Origin: an uncultured Dehalococcoidia bacterium
GTDB taxonomy: Bacteria > Chloroflexota > Dehalococcoidia > Lucifugimonadales > UBA3495
Direction of reading: 5' to 3'
Assembly (NCBI GenBank): GCA_958296385.1
Contig: OY282494.1
Coordinates: forward strand, 1,835,537-1,899,536
Length of the DNA: 64,000 bases
Positions within the stretch are counted from its first letter, which is position 1, and every line of letters begins with the position of its first letter. The position numbers and the translations under genes are program-made. Of the stretch, positions 16,211-24,925 are shown piece by piece. Under the pieces are notes generated by a model. It saw only the letters and a program-made list of their open reading frames with translations, made no database searches and was not told the DNA's origin.

Positions 16211-17623
16211 TTAGGGCAGCTCGAAGCGGCCGGTGGATTGGATTTCGCCGTCTTTGACGGTCCAGATTTCGATGGTGCCGAATACGTCGCCGTTGTCGTC
16301 GAAGTCAACGTTGCCGCCGGCGCCTTCGTAGTTGATGTCTTTGCCTTCGGCGATGAGGCGGAGGGCTTTGGCGATGCCGTCGCGTCCGGGGCCGACTACT
16401 TCGCCGGGGGCGTTGGCGACTTTGCGGAGGGCGTCGCGGATGGCGGCGGAGTCGGTGGTGCTGCCGGCTTCGGCGGCGGCCAGGGCGACGAGGACGGTAG
16501 CGTCGTAATGCTCGGCCATGAAGGGGTGGGACACGGGGTAGCCGTAGGTTTCCAGGTAGGCGTCCTCAAAGGCGCCCTTTTCGGGGCGGCCGGGGCTGCC
16601 CTGCACGGTGCCGAGGGTGCCGTCGAGGGCGTCCCAGGCGTCAATTTCCTCAATCCAGGCCGGGCCTTTGACGCCGTCCACGAAGAGGAACTGGTCAATG
16701 TACGCGCCCTCCAGGGCCTCGCGGATATAGACCTGGGCTTGTCCGGTGTAGCTGATGGTGAGCAGGACGTCAGGGTCGCCGTCGGTGGCTTTTTCCAGCT
16801 CGGATACGTAGGTGGGCTGGGCGTCCTCGTGGGGGACTTTGGCGGTTACGGTGCCGCCGAGGGCGGTAAAGGTTTCCTCGAACTGGTTGGCCAGTCCCTC
16901 GCCGTAGGCGTTGTTGATGTACATGATGCCGACGGTCTCATATTCCTGCTCGTCGGCGAGGCGGGCGAGGACGACACCCTGTGCGGCGTCGGAGGGAGTG
17001 GTGCGGAAGAGGAAATCGTTGTCCTCCAGCACGGTGATGCTGGGGGCGGTGGAGGCGCCGGAGATGATGATGCGCTCTTTGGGGATGGCGACGGACTGGG
17101 CGACGGCGATGGTGACGCCGCTGGAAAGGGCGCCGACCAGGGCGACGGCGTTCTCGACTTCGACCAGGGCGCGGGCGGAGTCAACACCCTGGACGGGGTT
17201 GACGGCGGTATCGCGGCTGATGACGATGGCGGAGGCGCCCTGGATGCCGCCGGCACGGTTGACGTGGTTGGCGGCCAGCTCGACGGAATTACGCAGGGGG
17301 CGTCCGAACTCGGTTAGTGCGCCGGTAAAGGCGTTGAGGTTGCCGATGACCAGCGGGGGCAGCGGCTCCATCATCACTTCGACCTCAACCTCAACCGGCA
17401 CTTCCACTTCTACTTCTTTGGTGACGACCTGGGTTACGGGAACCTCTTTGACGACTTCGACTTCCTGGGTAACGATTTTTTCGACTTCCACCTCCTGGGT
17501 GACGATTTGAGTCACCGGGACTTCCCGCACGGTGGGTTCGGCGGGCTGGCAGGCGAGGGCGGCCAGGGCAAGGGCCAGGGCCAGCATCACGACAATCGGG
17601 GGAAAGGCTCTTTTCAGGGGCAT
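16211..17623 (-). CDS. livK: ABC transporter substrate-binding lipoprotein (LivK-like)
   Basis: 470 residues from ATG 17623, set by GAGGTG. A signal helix ends at the lipobox LAALAC (Cys ~25). A linker of about 55 residues follows, built of Val/Glu/Gln/Thr repeats (VEVEKIVTQEVEVV and similar), as often seen in Chloroflexota binding proteins. The mature domain has VIGNLNAFTGALTEFG, then GVTIAVAQSVAIPKERIIISGASTAP and YNNAYGEGL-like segments typical of type I periplasmic binding proteins. It most likely delivers ligand to LivHM, although it lies convergent to livGFHM rather than inside the operon. Confidence 0.92.
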   Translation of the reverse strand: MPLKRAFPPIVVMLALALALAALACQPAEPTVREVPVTQIVTQEVEVEKIVTQEVEVVKEVPVTQVVTKEVEVEVPVEVEVEVMMEPLPPLVIGNLNAFTGALTEFGRPLRNSVELAANHVNRAGGIQGASAIVISRDTAVNPVQGVDSARALVEVENAVALVGALSSGVTIAVAQSVAIPKERIIISGASTAPSITVLEDNDFLFRTTPSDAAQGVVLARLADEQEYETVGIMYINNAYGEGLANQFEETFTALGGTVTAKVPHEDAQPTYVSELEKATDGDPDVLLTISYTGQAQVYIREALEGAYIDQFLFVDGVKGPAWIEEIDAWDALDGTLGTVQGSPGRPEKGAFEDAYLETYGYPVSHPFMAEHYDATVLVALAAAEAGSTTDSAAIRDALRKVANAPGEVVGPGRDGIAKALRLIAEGKDINYEGAGGNVDFDDNGDVFGTIEIWTVKDGEIQSTGRFELP

Positions 17624-17677
17624 ACAACACCTCAATAGTGACCAACGGGCGGGCCACGCGTTCAATTTGCATCAGTA

Positions 17678-17683
17678 ATTATA
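17678..17683 (-). promoter_or_regulatory. -10 box of livK
   Basis: TATAAT on the minus strand, 54 bases before the livK ATG; no clear -35. Confidence 0.45.
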
Positions 17684-17826
17684 GCAGGCCGGGCGGGGGT
17701 TTCGGCGGGCCGGCCGTTGCGTCATTGCCCGGTCGTTGGGACTGGGCCCGGAGGACTGGGCCCGGCTGGAATTGCATCTTGCGTTGCAGTATGATGGGGC
17801 GAAATGATGGCGTGAGGAGCGGCGTT

Positions 17827-19374
17827 ATGAAGTACGACGTGATTGTGATTGGCGCCGGGTCGGCCGGCTCTATTGTTGCTACCCGGCTTAGCGAGGATCC
17901 GAACCGTTCGGTTTTGCTGCTGGAGGCGGGGCCGGATTATCCGAACTTTGACCATCTGCCGGATGAGGTGAAGTTTGGGTACGCTACGACTACGGACGTG
18001 ATGACCAGCGACCATAACTGGCAGTTCACGGGGTTTGGGACGGAGGAGAACCCGGAGATTATGGTGCCGCGGGGGCGGGTTACGGGCGGTTCCAGCGCCA
18101 TTAACGGGCAGATGTTTTTGCGGGGGGTGCCGGAGGATTACGACGGCTGGGCGGCGCAGGGCAACGACGAGTGGACGTTCCAGAATCTGCTGGGGTGTTT
18201 CCGGCGGCTGGAAACGGATACGGACTTTAGCGATGATTTTCACGGCAGCGACGGGCCGATTATCGCGCGGCGGTTCAAGCGGGAGGACTGGCTGCCGGCG
18301 CAGTCGGCGTTCTTTAATGCTTGCCGGGCGGCAGGATTTCCGGAGACGGCTGACCACAACAGTCCGGACTCTACGGGCATCGGGGCAACGCCGTTTAATA
18401 ATCCTAACGGCATCCGGTGGAGTACGGCGCTGGGGTATCTGGACCCGGCGCGGAACCGGCTTAACCTGACGCTGCGACCGAACTGCACGGTGCATCGGGT
18501 GCTGTTTGACGGGAACCGGGCGACCGGGGCGCTGGTGGAGAGCGGGGGGGAGATTTTTACGGTTGAGGGGGAGCAGGTGATTTTGAGCGGCGGGGCGATT
18601 GCCTCTCCGCAGCTGCTGATGCTGTCGGGGGTGGGGCCGACGGCGCATCTGCGGAGCCTGGGTATTCCGACGGTGCACGATGCGCCGGGGGTGGGGCAGA
18701 ATCTGCGCGACCATCCGCTGGTGCCGGTGACGTGGCGCACCAAGCCGGGGTTTGAGCTGGACGGGCTGGCGCCGCGCAGCCAGCTTTGCCTGCGGTACAC
18801 CGCCGAGGGTTCGCACCTGCGCAACGACATGATTATGATTTTCTCGTCGTATGCCACCGAGCAGGTGCTGCGGGGGGGCAACCGGATGGAGCCGATGGGT
18901 ATTCGCGCGTCGGTGTCAATCTACCTGGCGGCGGGGGCCGGGGAGCTGACGCTGCAATCAAACGATCCGCACCAGCAGCCTTATCTGAACTACAACTATC
19001 TGCGGGAGGAGTTTGACCGGCAGCGGCTGCGGGACGGGGTGCGTATTGCCGCCGGGCTGGGGGAGCATGGGGATTTTGCCAACATCATTGAGGAACGCAT
19101 CGAGCCGCTGGATTCCGATCTGGCGTCGGATGAGGCACTGGACAAGTGGCTGCGGGGGATAGTGTCAACGGCACAGCACATCTCAGGCACCTGCAAAATG
19201 GGGCCGGCGTCAGACCCGATGGCGGTGGTTGACCAGTATGGCAAGGTGCACGGGCTGGAGGGCATCAGGGTGGTTGACGCATCAATAATGCCCGACTGCA
19301 TACGGGCCAACACCAACGTAACGACGATGATGATTGGGGAGCGGGTGTCGGAGTTTATCTTGCAAGGGCGGTAG
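17827..19374 (+). CDS. GMC-family FAD oxidoreductase (choline dehydrogenase-like)
   Basis: 515 residues. The N-terminal FAD motif is DVIVIGAGSAGSIVATRLSED, followed by LLLEAGPD and the GMC signature 1 region PRGRVTGGSSAINGQMFLRG. GMC signature 2 is seen as LSGGAIASPQLLMLSGVGP. The C-terminal part has STAQHISGTCKMG (active-site His) and GIRVVDASIMPDCIRANTNVTTMMIGE. It would oxidise an alcohol to an aldehyde. GAGGAG seven bases before ATG 17827 sets the start; two in-frame upstream ATGs are less likely. Confidence 0.93.
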   Translation: MKYDVIVIGAGSAGSIVATRLSEDPNRSVLLLEAGPDYPNFDHLPDEVKFGYATTTDVMTSDHNWQFTGFGTEENPEIMVPRGRVTGGSSAINGQMFLRGVPEDYDGWAAQGNDEWTFQNLLGCFRRLETDTDFSDDFHGSDGPIIARRFKREDWLPAQSAFFNACRAAGFPETADHNSPDSTGIGATPFNNPNGIRWSTALGYLDPARNRLNLTLRPNCTVHRVLFDGNRATGALVESGGEIFTVEGEQVILSGGAIASPQLLMLSGVGPTAHLRSLGIPTVHDAPGVGQNLRDHPLVPVTWRTKPGFELDGLAPRSQLCLRYTAEGSHLRNDMIMIFSSYATEQVLRGGNRMEPMGIRASVSIYLAAGAGELTLQSNDPHQQPYLNYNYLREEFDRQRLRDGVRIAAGLGEHGDFANIIEERIEPLDSDLASDEALDKWLRGIVSTAQHISGTCKMGPASDPMAVVDQYGKVHGLEGIRVVDASIMPDCIRANTNVTTMMIGERVSEFILQGR

Positions 19375-19414
19375 GGGAAAGGCGCTGCTCCCCCTGCGGT
19401 CATTTCCCCATCCC

Positions 19415-19523
19415 CAATGTCATTCTGAGCGCAGCGAAGAATCTCGATAGCGTAGGGCCCACTTTGGGGGCGAGGCCGTTGCTACGCCGTCGAGATTCTT
19501 CGCTTGCGCTCAGAATGACATTA
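19415..19523 (+). repeat. Repeat family A, copy 5
   Basis: 109 bp; the right arm carries one extra base (CGCTTGCGCTC). The centre GTAGGGCCCACTTTGGGGG is intermediate between the two centre types. Degenerate CAGAGTGACGGCGGGG-like units follow to about 19580. Confidence 0.93.
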
Positions 19524-19597
19524 GGGGGGAAGGGCTCCTCAGAGTGACGGCGGGGAAAGGCCCTCAGAACGACGGCAGGGGGAACCAGTCGGCATCG

Positions 19598-20614
19598 TTA
19601 GGCGTTGATGCTGTACACGCGGACGGCGTTGTCGTGGAACAGGGCGGCGCGTTCGGTGGGGGAGTAGGCGCTGCTGAGGCGCTTGAAGGCGTTGTACATT
19701 ACGTTGTACGAGTAGGAAACTTTGTCGGGGGGGAAGTTGCTTTCGAAGAGGGCGCGCTGCGGGCCGAAGCGGTCGATGCAGTAGGTGAGCAGGGGGGAGA
19801 GGGCTTCGGCCAGTTCCGGGGAGCCGATGGGGGTGTCGCGGAGGTGCCAGTCGAAACCGTAGCGGGGCTGGCCGACGCCGCCGAGCTTGATTACTACGTT
19901 GGGGCATTGGGCCAGGCGGTCGATGCCGGCGCGCCATTGGGGGAGCACTTCGTCATCGCGGTTGCCGTAGGGGCCAACGCGCATCAGGCCGCCGATGTGG
20001 TTGGAGATGATGGTCAGGTCGGGTACGGCGTCGGCGAAGTCGGCCAGTTCGCTGAGCTGGGGGAAGTACACGGTGTTTTCGTACACCAGGCCGCGCCGGG
20101 CCAGGGCTTGCGCGCCGGCGCGGAATTGGGGGTCGGCCAGCTGGCCCTCGGCGCCGCGATTTTCGATTTCGGGGTGCGGGTCCCAGCCTACGGAGTGGCG
20201 GATGCCGCGGAAACGGTTGGGGCTGGCCTGCTGCAAGGCGTCCAGGACGCGGTTGACGTCATCGCCGAGGCCGAGGTTGGCGTGACCGATGATGGCGGCG
20301 GCGGCTTTGGCGGGGCCGTAGAGTCCGGTGGCGCTGGCGGCGGCGAGGCCCTGGACGAACTCCACTTCGCCTACCGAACGCAGCTCCGGCGGGCCGTCGG
20401 GGCGGTACATGGCGCGGGCTTCGAGGAACACGGTGGAGCGGACGTTATGGCCGCTGTTCAGGTCGTCGGCCAGTTCGTGGAGCAGGTAGCGGTGGTAGGG
20501 AATCCGCTCCATGCGGAAGTCCCAGAAGTGATGGTGGGCGTCGCAGATGGGCAGCTCCGGCTCGAGGGTTTCCTCAGTGGTCAGGGCCAGCCAAGTGTTG
20601 TCTCCGTAGGGCAT
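19598..20614 (-). CDS. Amidohydrolase-family metal hydrolase, paralogue of 8667-9671
   Basis: 338 residues. The HxH metal site is in ICDAHHHFWDF, further ligands are in FADAVPDLTIISNHIGG, and the end has LFESNFPPDKVSYSYNVMYNAFKRL. Compared with the first copy, most conserved blocks line up (SGHNVRSTVFLEARAMYR, FVQGLAAASATGLYGP, ANLGLGDDVNRVL), so the two are paralogues within one window. It would act on a lactone or cyclic acid. A protein with a galactose-binding-like fold is encoded just upstream on the same strand. Confidence 0.9.
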   Translation of the reverse strand: MPYGDNTWLALTTEETLEPELPICDAHHHFWDFRMERIPYHRYLLHELADDLNSGHNVRSTVFLEARAMYRPDGPPELRSVGEVEFVQGLAAASATGLYGPAKAAAAIIGHANLGLGDDVNRVLDALQQASPNRFRGIRHSVGWDPHPEIENRGAEGQLADPQFRAGAQALARRGLVYENTVYFPQLSELADFADAVPDLTIISNHIGGLMRVGPYGNRDDEVLPQWRAGIDRLAQCPNVVIKLGGVGQPRYGFDWHLRDTPIGSPELAEALSPLLTYCIDRFGPQRALFESNFPPDKVSYSYNVMYNAFKRLSSAYSPTERAALFHDNAVRVYSINA

Positions 20615-20690
20615 AACCGCGCCTCCGTGTTCAGTTGGGTTGCGGGTATCCTAGCACAACGCGCGTGGCACAACGCGCGCACGCTGGCGG

Positions 20691-21209
20691 TCAGGCGCCG
20701 GTCCACTCGAAGCCGAGGTTGGCGTAGCGGACGAATACGGTGCCAAAGGGGGCGCCGAGGGGGCCGTTGACGGCGAGGATTGCGATGGTGTGACGGCTGC
20801 CGGGCTGGGCGTTGTCGGTGAGCTGGACGCGCTGGGGGACGTTGAAACCCTGCACGGCGCCCCGGTCGCGGTTGCACTCGCCGTCAATCCAGATTTCGCC
20901 GTAGTCGTCAACGCAGGTTTCGAACTGGACGCGCATCCCGGCGGTGGGATGGCCGTGTACGGTTGCGGGGATGGTTACGGTGGCGCGATACCAGACGAAG
21001 GTAAAGCCGTGGGAAACGCGGGCGGGCAGGTCGTGGCAGATTTCCCAAGCGGAGTCGTCGTAGTCGGGCAAGCGGGCGGGGCTGCCGGTGGAGTGCTCCA
21101 CCAGTCCCTCGTTGGGTTCGCCGGGGACGTAGCCGCGGGCGTACTTCCACGTGACGCCGGCAATGGCCTGGCCGTCGGGTTCGCCGATGTTGATGGTTGC
21201 TCTGGGCAT
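20691..21209 (-). CDS. Galactose-binding-like (jelly-roll) domain protein
   Basis: 172 residues, no signal peptide. ARLPDYDDSAWEICHDLPARVSHGFTFVWYRATVTIP resembles the sugar-binding N-terminal domain of glycoside hydrolase family 2 enzymes (the D-S-x-W and WYR elements). DDYGEIWIDGECN and HTIAILAVNGPLG continue the jelly roll. No catalytic domain is attached, so it is probably a stand-alone carbohydrate- or ligand-binding module. GAGGTG before ATG 21209 sets the start. It is likely co-transcribed with the amidohydrolase 76 bp downstream. Confidence 0.7.
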   Translation of the reverse strand: MPRATINIGEPDGQAIAGVTWKYARGYVPGEPNEGLVEHSTGSPARLPDYDDSAWEICHDLPARVSHGFTFVWYRATVTIPATVHGHPTAGMRVQFETCVDDYGEIWIDGECNRDRGAVQGFNVPQRVQLTDNAQPGSRHTIAILAVNGPLGAPFGTVFVRYANLGFEWTGA

Positions 21210-21555
21210 ATCGTTCACCTCACGGGCGTATGGTACAGCAAAAGGAGTAGGTAGTGGGGAATAAAATTGCTAAACTCGCGATGCGCAGGAGCGAGGGCAG
21301 AATTCGTCAAAAGTACGACGTAATTCGTTTCAGATCTCCACCAGCTACAGCATCCGTAGTCGGGTCTCTGGCAGACCAACGCCGGCGTATGTTCGGCTTG
21401 CTAGCGCCGCGCTGGCGGCAGTTGCACCGTCATGCGTAGCATCCCGGTGCAGTCGTCGGATTTCAGGCGGGCGAGCGACGTGGCATGGTAGGCTACTGTA
21501 ACAACGTGGCCAGTTGTCAAACACACGCCGACCGCCAGGGGTCTAAGGGACGAAC
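21210..21555. other. Intergenic region upstream of the restriction island
   Basis: 346 bp with lower GC than its surroundings up to about 21350. No gene, tRNA or repeat was recognised. It is the likely left boundary and promoter region of the helicase/methylase pair. Confidence 0.5.
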
Positions 21556-24500
21556 ATGAACATCATACACGCCACCAGTGTCCCCACTTTTACTGATGAT
21601 TTCAAGGCTATACTCACCGAGGCCACGTCGTCTGATATTGCCGTGGGCTATTTTTTTATGTCCGGCTTCACCGAAGTCGCTCACGAGCTTTCCGGTGTTG
21701 CCAAAATCCGCATTCTGGTGGGACGCACTGACCGGGCCGTGCTGGACGATGTAGCCGCTGCTATTAACCACAATGACACTCTGGCCGAATACCTGGCGGC
21801 GCACACGCCGATCCGCCGAGCCGACAACGAGCGCCTCCGGGATGATGCCGCCCGGCAAGTAGGCAACTCTGCCGGCGCGGCTCCCCAAACCGACGGCGAA
21901 CAGCAGGCCATAGTCCGTATCCGCGACCTCATCGCTGCCGGCCGGCTGGAAATACGCGCCTACCTTAAAGAGCGACTCCACGCCAAAGCCTATATCTGCC
22001 ACTACGACCATGTGGCAGTCCGAAGTTCCGCAATCGTCGGGTCGTCCAACTTCTCCCTGGCCGGATTCTCGGGCAACACAGAGCTGAATGTCCGCTTTGA
22101 CGGACGGGAGGTTGACCAGCTGGACGCCTGGTTCGAAAACCTCTGGCAGGACGCCGCTGACATCACCGAAATGGCCCTGGTCGAACTAAACCGTTCCTGG
22201 GCAGTAGCCGAAAATCGGCCCTATGACATTTACCTCAAAGCTCTTTACGAACTCTACCATAGCGAAACCGGCAGCACGTCGATTGATCCGAGTGGGCGAG
22301 GGCCGCAACTGGCTAACTTCCAGCTGGACGCCGTCAAGCGTGGCCTGGACATCATCGCTGAACACGGCGGCTGTTATATTGGCGATGTTGTTGGACTGGG
22401 CAAGACCTTCATCGGCGCCAAGATTCTGGAACAGCTCAAGCATATCGAGCCCAGGGCCGGCAACCCGCTAATTATTTGCCCGGCGCCGCTGGTTCCAATG
22501 TGGAACGAGGTGAACCAAATCTACCAGTTGGGGGCCGACATCGTTTCGCAGAGCAACATCGCCATACCCGCGCATACGGAATGGGACGAAGAACAGGACG
22601 ACTGGGTTTTCACCGACGAATCCGTCCGGGGCGAGTCTCTGTCCGAGGAATACCGCAACAACGGCCCCGTACTGATTGATGAGGCGCACCACTTCCGCAA
22701 CAGCGCCTCCAATCGTTACAAGGGTGTTGAGGGGTATCTACGAGAGGGCGACCATAAGGTTATCCTGCTCAGCGCCACACCGCAGAACTTGTCTCCCATG
22801 GACATTTACCACCAGATTAGTACCTTTATGGATGATGACGACCACGGGCTGGCTATCGAGCCGTCGAATTTGCAGAGTTACTTCCGCACCCACAGCAAAG
22901 ACGCGGCGAACAGCGAGGCAGCCCGTCGCGCCATCCAGCGCGCATTGACGCCGATATTCATCCGGCGGCGGCGGCGGGACATTATCGAAATTTACGGCGA
23001 CAGCGCGGAAGTCAACGGACAGCCCGTCAAGTTCCCTACGCCCCGGCTGGACAACCTGACCTACCAACTTGATAGCGTGTACGCCCAGGCCGGCGGCTCT
23101 GAAGCTCTGTTCAAGTTGCTGGCGATGCACAAAGGCGCCCGGTACCAGCCGCTGGACTATCTGAAACGGGCGCATTGGGACGAACGGCGCTACGATGCCA
23201 TCAAGCGCAGCCGGGGCCGCATCGCCGGCCTCATCAAAACGCTGACCCTGAAACGGCTGGAGTCCAGTGTTTATGCCTTCCGCAACACGCTGGACACCCT
23301 GGCTACAAGCAACGAACGTTTCCGCAGTGCGTTGGCAAGCGGCTATGTTCCCACCGGCCGCCTGTCCACCCGTCTGCTCAATGACCCGGAGTTTGACCCG
23401 GACGCAATGCTGGATGCCCTGGCTAACGACGAGGCGGAGAGTGGCCGTCACAACGCCCATCCGGTTGAGCATTTCAACATCAAGCAATGGCGGGATGACC
23501 TGGAAGCTGACCATGCTCTGCTTACCGCCATCAGGGACCGCATCGCCGGCATTGCTGCCCAAGACGATGACAAGCTGTCCGGCCTGCGCGAATTCCTGTC
23601 CTCTGCCGCAGTGCGGGACGGAAAGGCGCTGGTGTTTTCCGAATCCCGCGATACGGTGGAATACCTGTACCGGGAGCTCAACCCCGGCGGCGCCAATCCC
23701 GAAATCGCCATGCTGACCAGCCGCAACAACGACAACCAGGCGGAAATCATCGCGCGCTTTTCGCCAGTGTCTAATCAGGCCCACCACCGCGCCATTCTGG
23801 ACAATCCCATCCGCATCCTGCTGGCGACCGACGTGGTGTCCGAAGGCCAGAACTTGCAGGATTGCAACCGGGTGGTTAACTATGACCTGCACTGGAACCC
23901 GGTCAAGCTCATCCAGCGCTTCGGGCGTGTTGACCGCATTGGGGCCGCTGCCGACACGGTGTATCTGCATAATATGTGGCCCGACACGGGCATTGACGAA
24001 ACACTGTCCCTTACCGACCGGGTGGGGGCGCGCATCCAGTCTTTCCACAATGTCATTGGCCACGACAGCCAGGTTTTGTCGACCGATGAAAAGCTGAACA
24101 CCGAGGCGATGTATCGCATTTATGCCCAGGGTGAGATGCCGGAGTACGAAACGGACGACCTGCTGGCCGAGGGCGCGGCTACCCAAAACAACATTGCCCT
24201 GTTGCAGCGGCTCCGGGACGAAGACCCCGATTTGTACGACCGGGCGGCCCACCTGCCCGACGGCATCCGCGCTGCCCTCAGCACGCCGCAAGGCCCGCAC
24301 CAGGGCAAGACCATCGTGATGCTGGCGCGGGGACATATCCGAGCTTGCTATGCCGTCGGCGACGACCTGCAAGCCACGCCCATTGAGCCGGACGAGTTCC
24401 TGGCTCTGGCCAAGTGCGACGGGCACACCCCGGCCCGGCGTCTGCCCGCAAACACCAACGACCGGGTGATGGCCGCCTATCACGCTTTCCGCAATATCCC

Positions 24501-24834
24501 CGCGGCCCGTCTGCTGGACGCGCCCCGGCGCACCGAAAACCAGCGCTACATCAACCGGGAACTGAACCGGGCCCTGGGAGATGCCGGCGGAGATGCCGAC
24601 TATCGCCGCACAGTGGAACGGGTGCGCCGCATCTACCGCAACCGCGATTATTCCCTGACTGTCGATAACGCCATCACCGGAATGCGCCGGGAGAGCATTG
24701 CGGGACGCGAGATAGTACACCGGCTGAACCGCCTGGCCGACTTGTACAGCCTGCGGCCGGCCCGTGAAACCGAAACCGCCGCCGCTGAACTGCCCCATCC
24801 CGTGCGTACCGTCTGCTCCGACGGGCTAATCTAG
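21556..24834 (+). CDS. PLD-nuclease/SNF2-type helicase fusion (restriction or defence subunit)
   Basis: 1092 residues. A phospholipase-D-like nuclease domain occupies ~1-200, with one HKD-type motif: His142 and Lys144 in RLHAKAYIC, then GSSNFSLAG at 162-170 and NTELN. A superfamily 2 helicase of SNF2 type follows: Walker A GDVVGLGKT (276-284), DEAH box at 375-378, SAT at 406-408, and motif VI QRFGRVDRIG at 787-796. The last ~290 residues match nothing I recognise. The methylase gene follows after 91 bp. The pair looks like an ATP-dependent restriction system in which this protein translocates on and cuts DNA. Codons favour GGC/GCC/CGC, unlike neighbours rich in GGG. Confidence 0.9.
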   Translation: MNIIHATSVPTFTDDFKAILTEATSSDIAVGYFFMSGFTEVAHELSGVAKIRILVGRTDRAVLDDVAAAINHNDTLAEYLAAHTPIRRADNERLRDDAARQVGNSAGAAPQTDGEQQAIVRIRDLIAAGRLEIRAYLKERLHAKAYICHYDHVAVRSSAIVGSSNFSLAGFSGNTELNVRFDGREVDQLDAWFENLWQDAADITEMALVELNRSWAVAENRPYDIYLKALYELYHSETGSTSIDPSGRGPQLANFQLDAVKRGLDIIAEHGGCYIGDVVGLGKTFIGAKILEQLKHIEPRAGNPLIICPAPLVPMWNEVNQIYQLGADIVSQSNIAIPAHTEWDEEQDDWVFTDESVRGESLSEEYRNNGPVLIDEAHHFRNSASNRYKGVEGYLREGDHKVILLSATPQNLSPMDIYHQISTFMDDDDHGLAIEPSNLQSYFRTHSKDAANSEAARRAIQRALTPIFIRRRRRDIIEIYGDSAEVNGQPVKFPTPRLDNLTYQLDSVYAQAGGSEALFKLLAMHKGARYQPLDYLKRAHWDERRYDAIKRSRGRIAGLIKTLTLKRLESSVYAFRNTLDTLATSNERFRSALASGYVPTGRLSTRLLNDPEFDPDAMLDALANDEAESGRHNAHPVEHFNIKQWRDDLEADHALLTAIRDRIAGIAAQDDDKLSGLREFLSSAAVRDGKALVFSESRDTVEYLYRELNPGGANPEIAMLTSRNNDNQAEIIARFSPVSNQAHHRAILDNPIRILLATDVVSEGQNLQDCNRVVNYDLHWNPVKLIQRFGRVDRIGAAADTVYLHNMWPDTGIDETLSLTDRVGARIQSFHNVIGHDSQVLSTDEKLNTEAMYRIYAQGEMPEYETDDLLAEGAATQNNIALLQRLRDEDPDLYDRAAHLPDGIRAALSTPQGPHQGKTIVMLARGHIRACYAVGDDLQATPIEPDEFLALAKCDGHTPARRLPANTNDRVMAAYHAFRNIPAARLLDAPRRTENQRYINRELNRALGDAGGDADYRRTVERVRRIYRNRDYSLTVDNAITGMRRESIAGREIVHRLNRLADLYSLRPARETETAAAELPHPVRTVCSDGLI

Positions 24835-24925
24835 ACGGCTGCTGCTTTTTATCAGGGGAGCGCCGGCGGCTGTCTCAGTTGTGTTACCCTGACGAACTAC
24901 GTAGAATCCAAGCGAAGACGCTGCC

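Noticed and set aside
21254-21439. 61-codon frame upstream of the helicase gene
   Set aside because: No ribosome site, no family, and it contains a lower-GC non-coding-like stretch; I treat it as intergenic.
22738-24798. 686-codon open frame on the minus strand opposite the helicase gene
   Set aside because: It is a mirror frame of a high-GC gene. The plus strand has complete PLD and helicase motifs; the minus frame has no recognisable domain.
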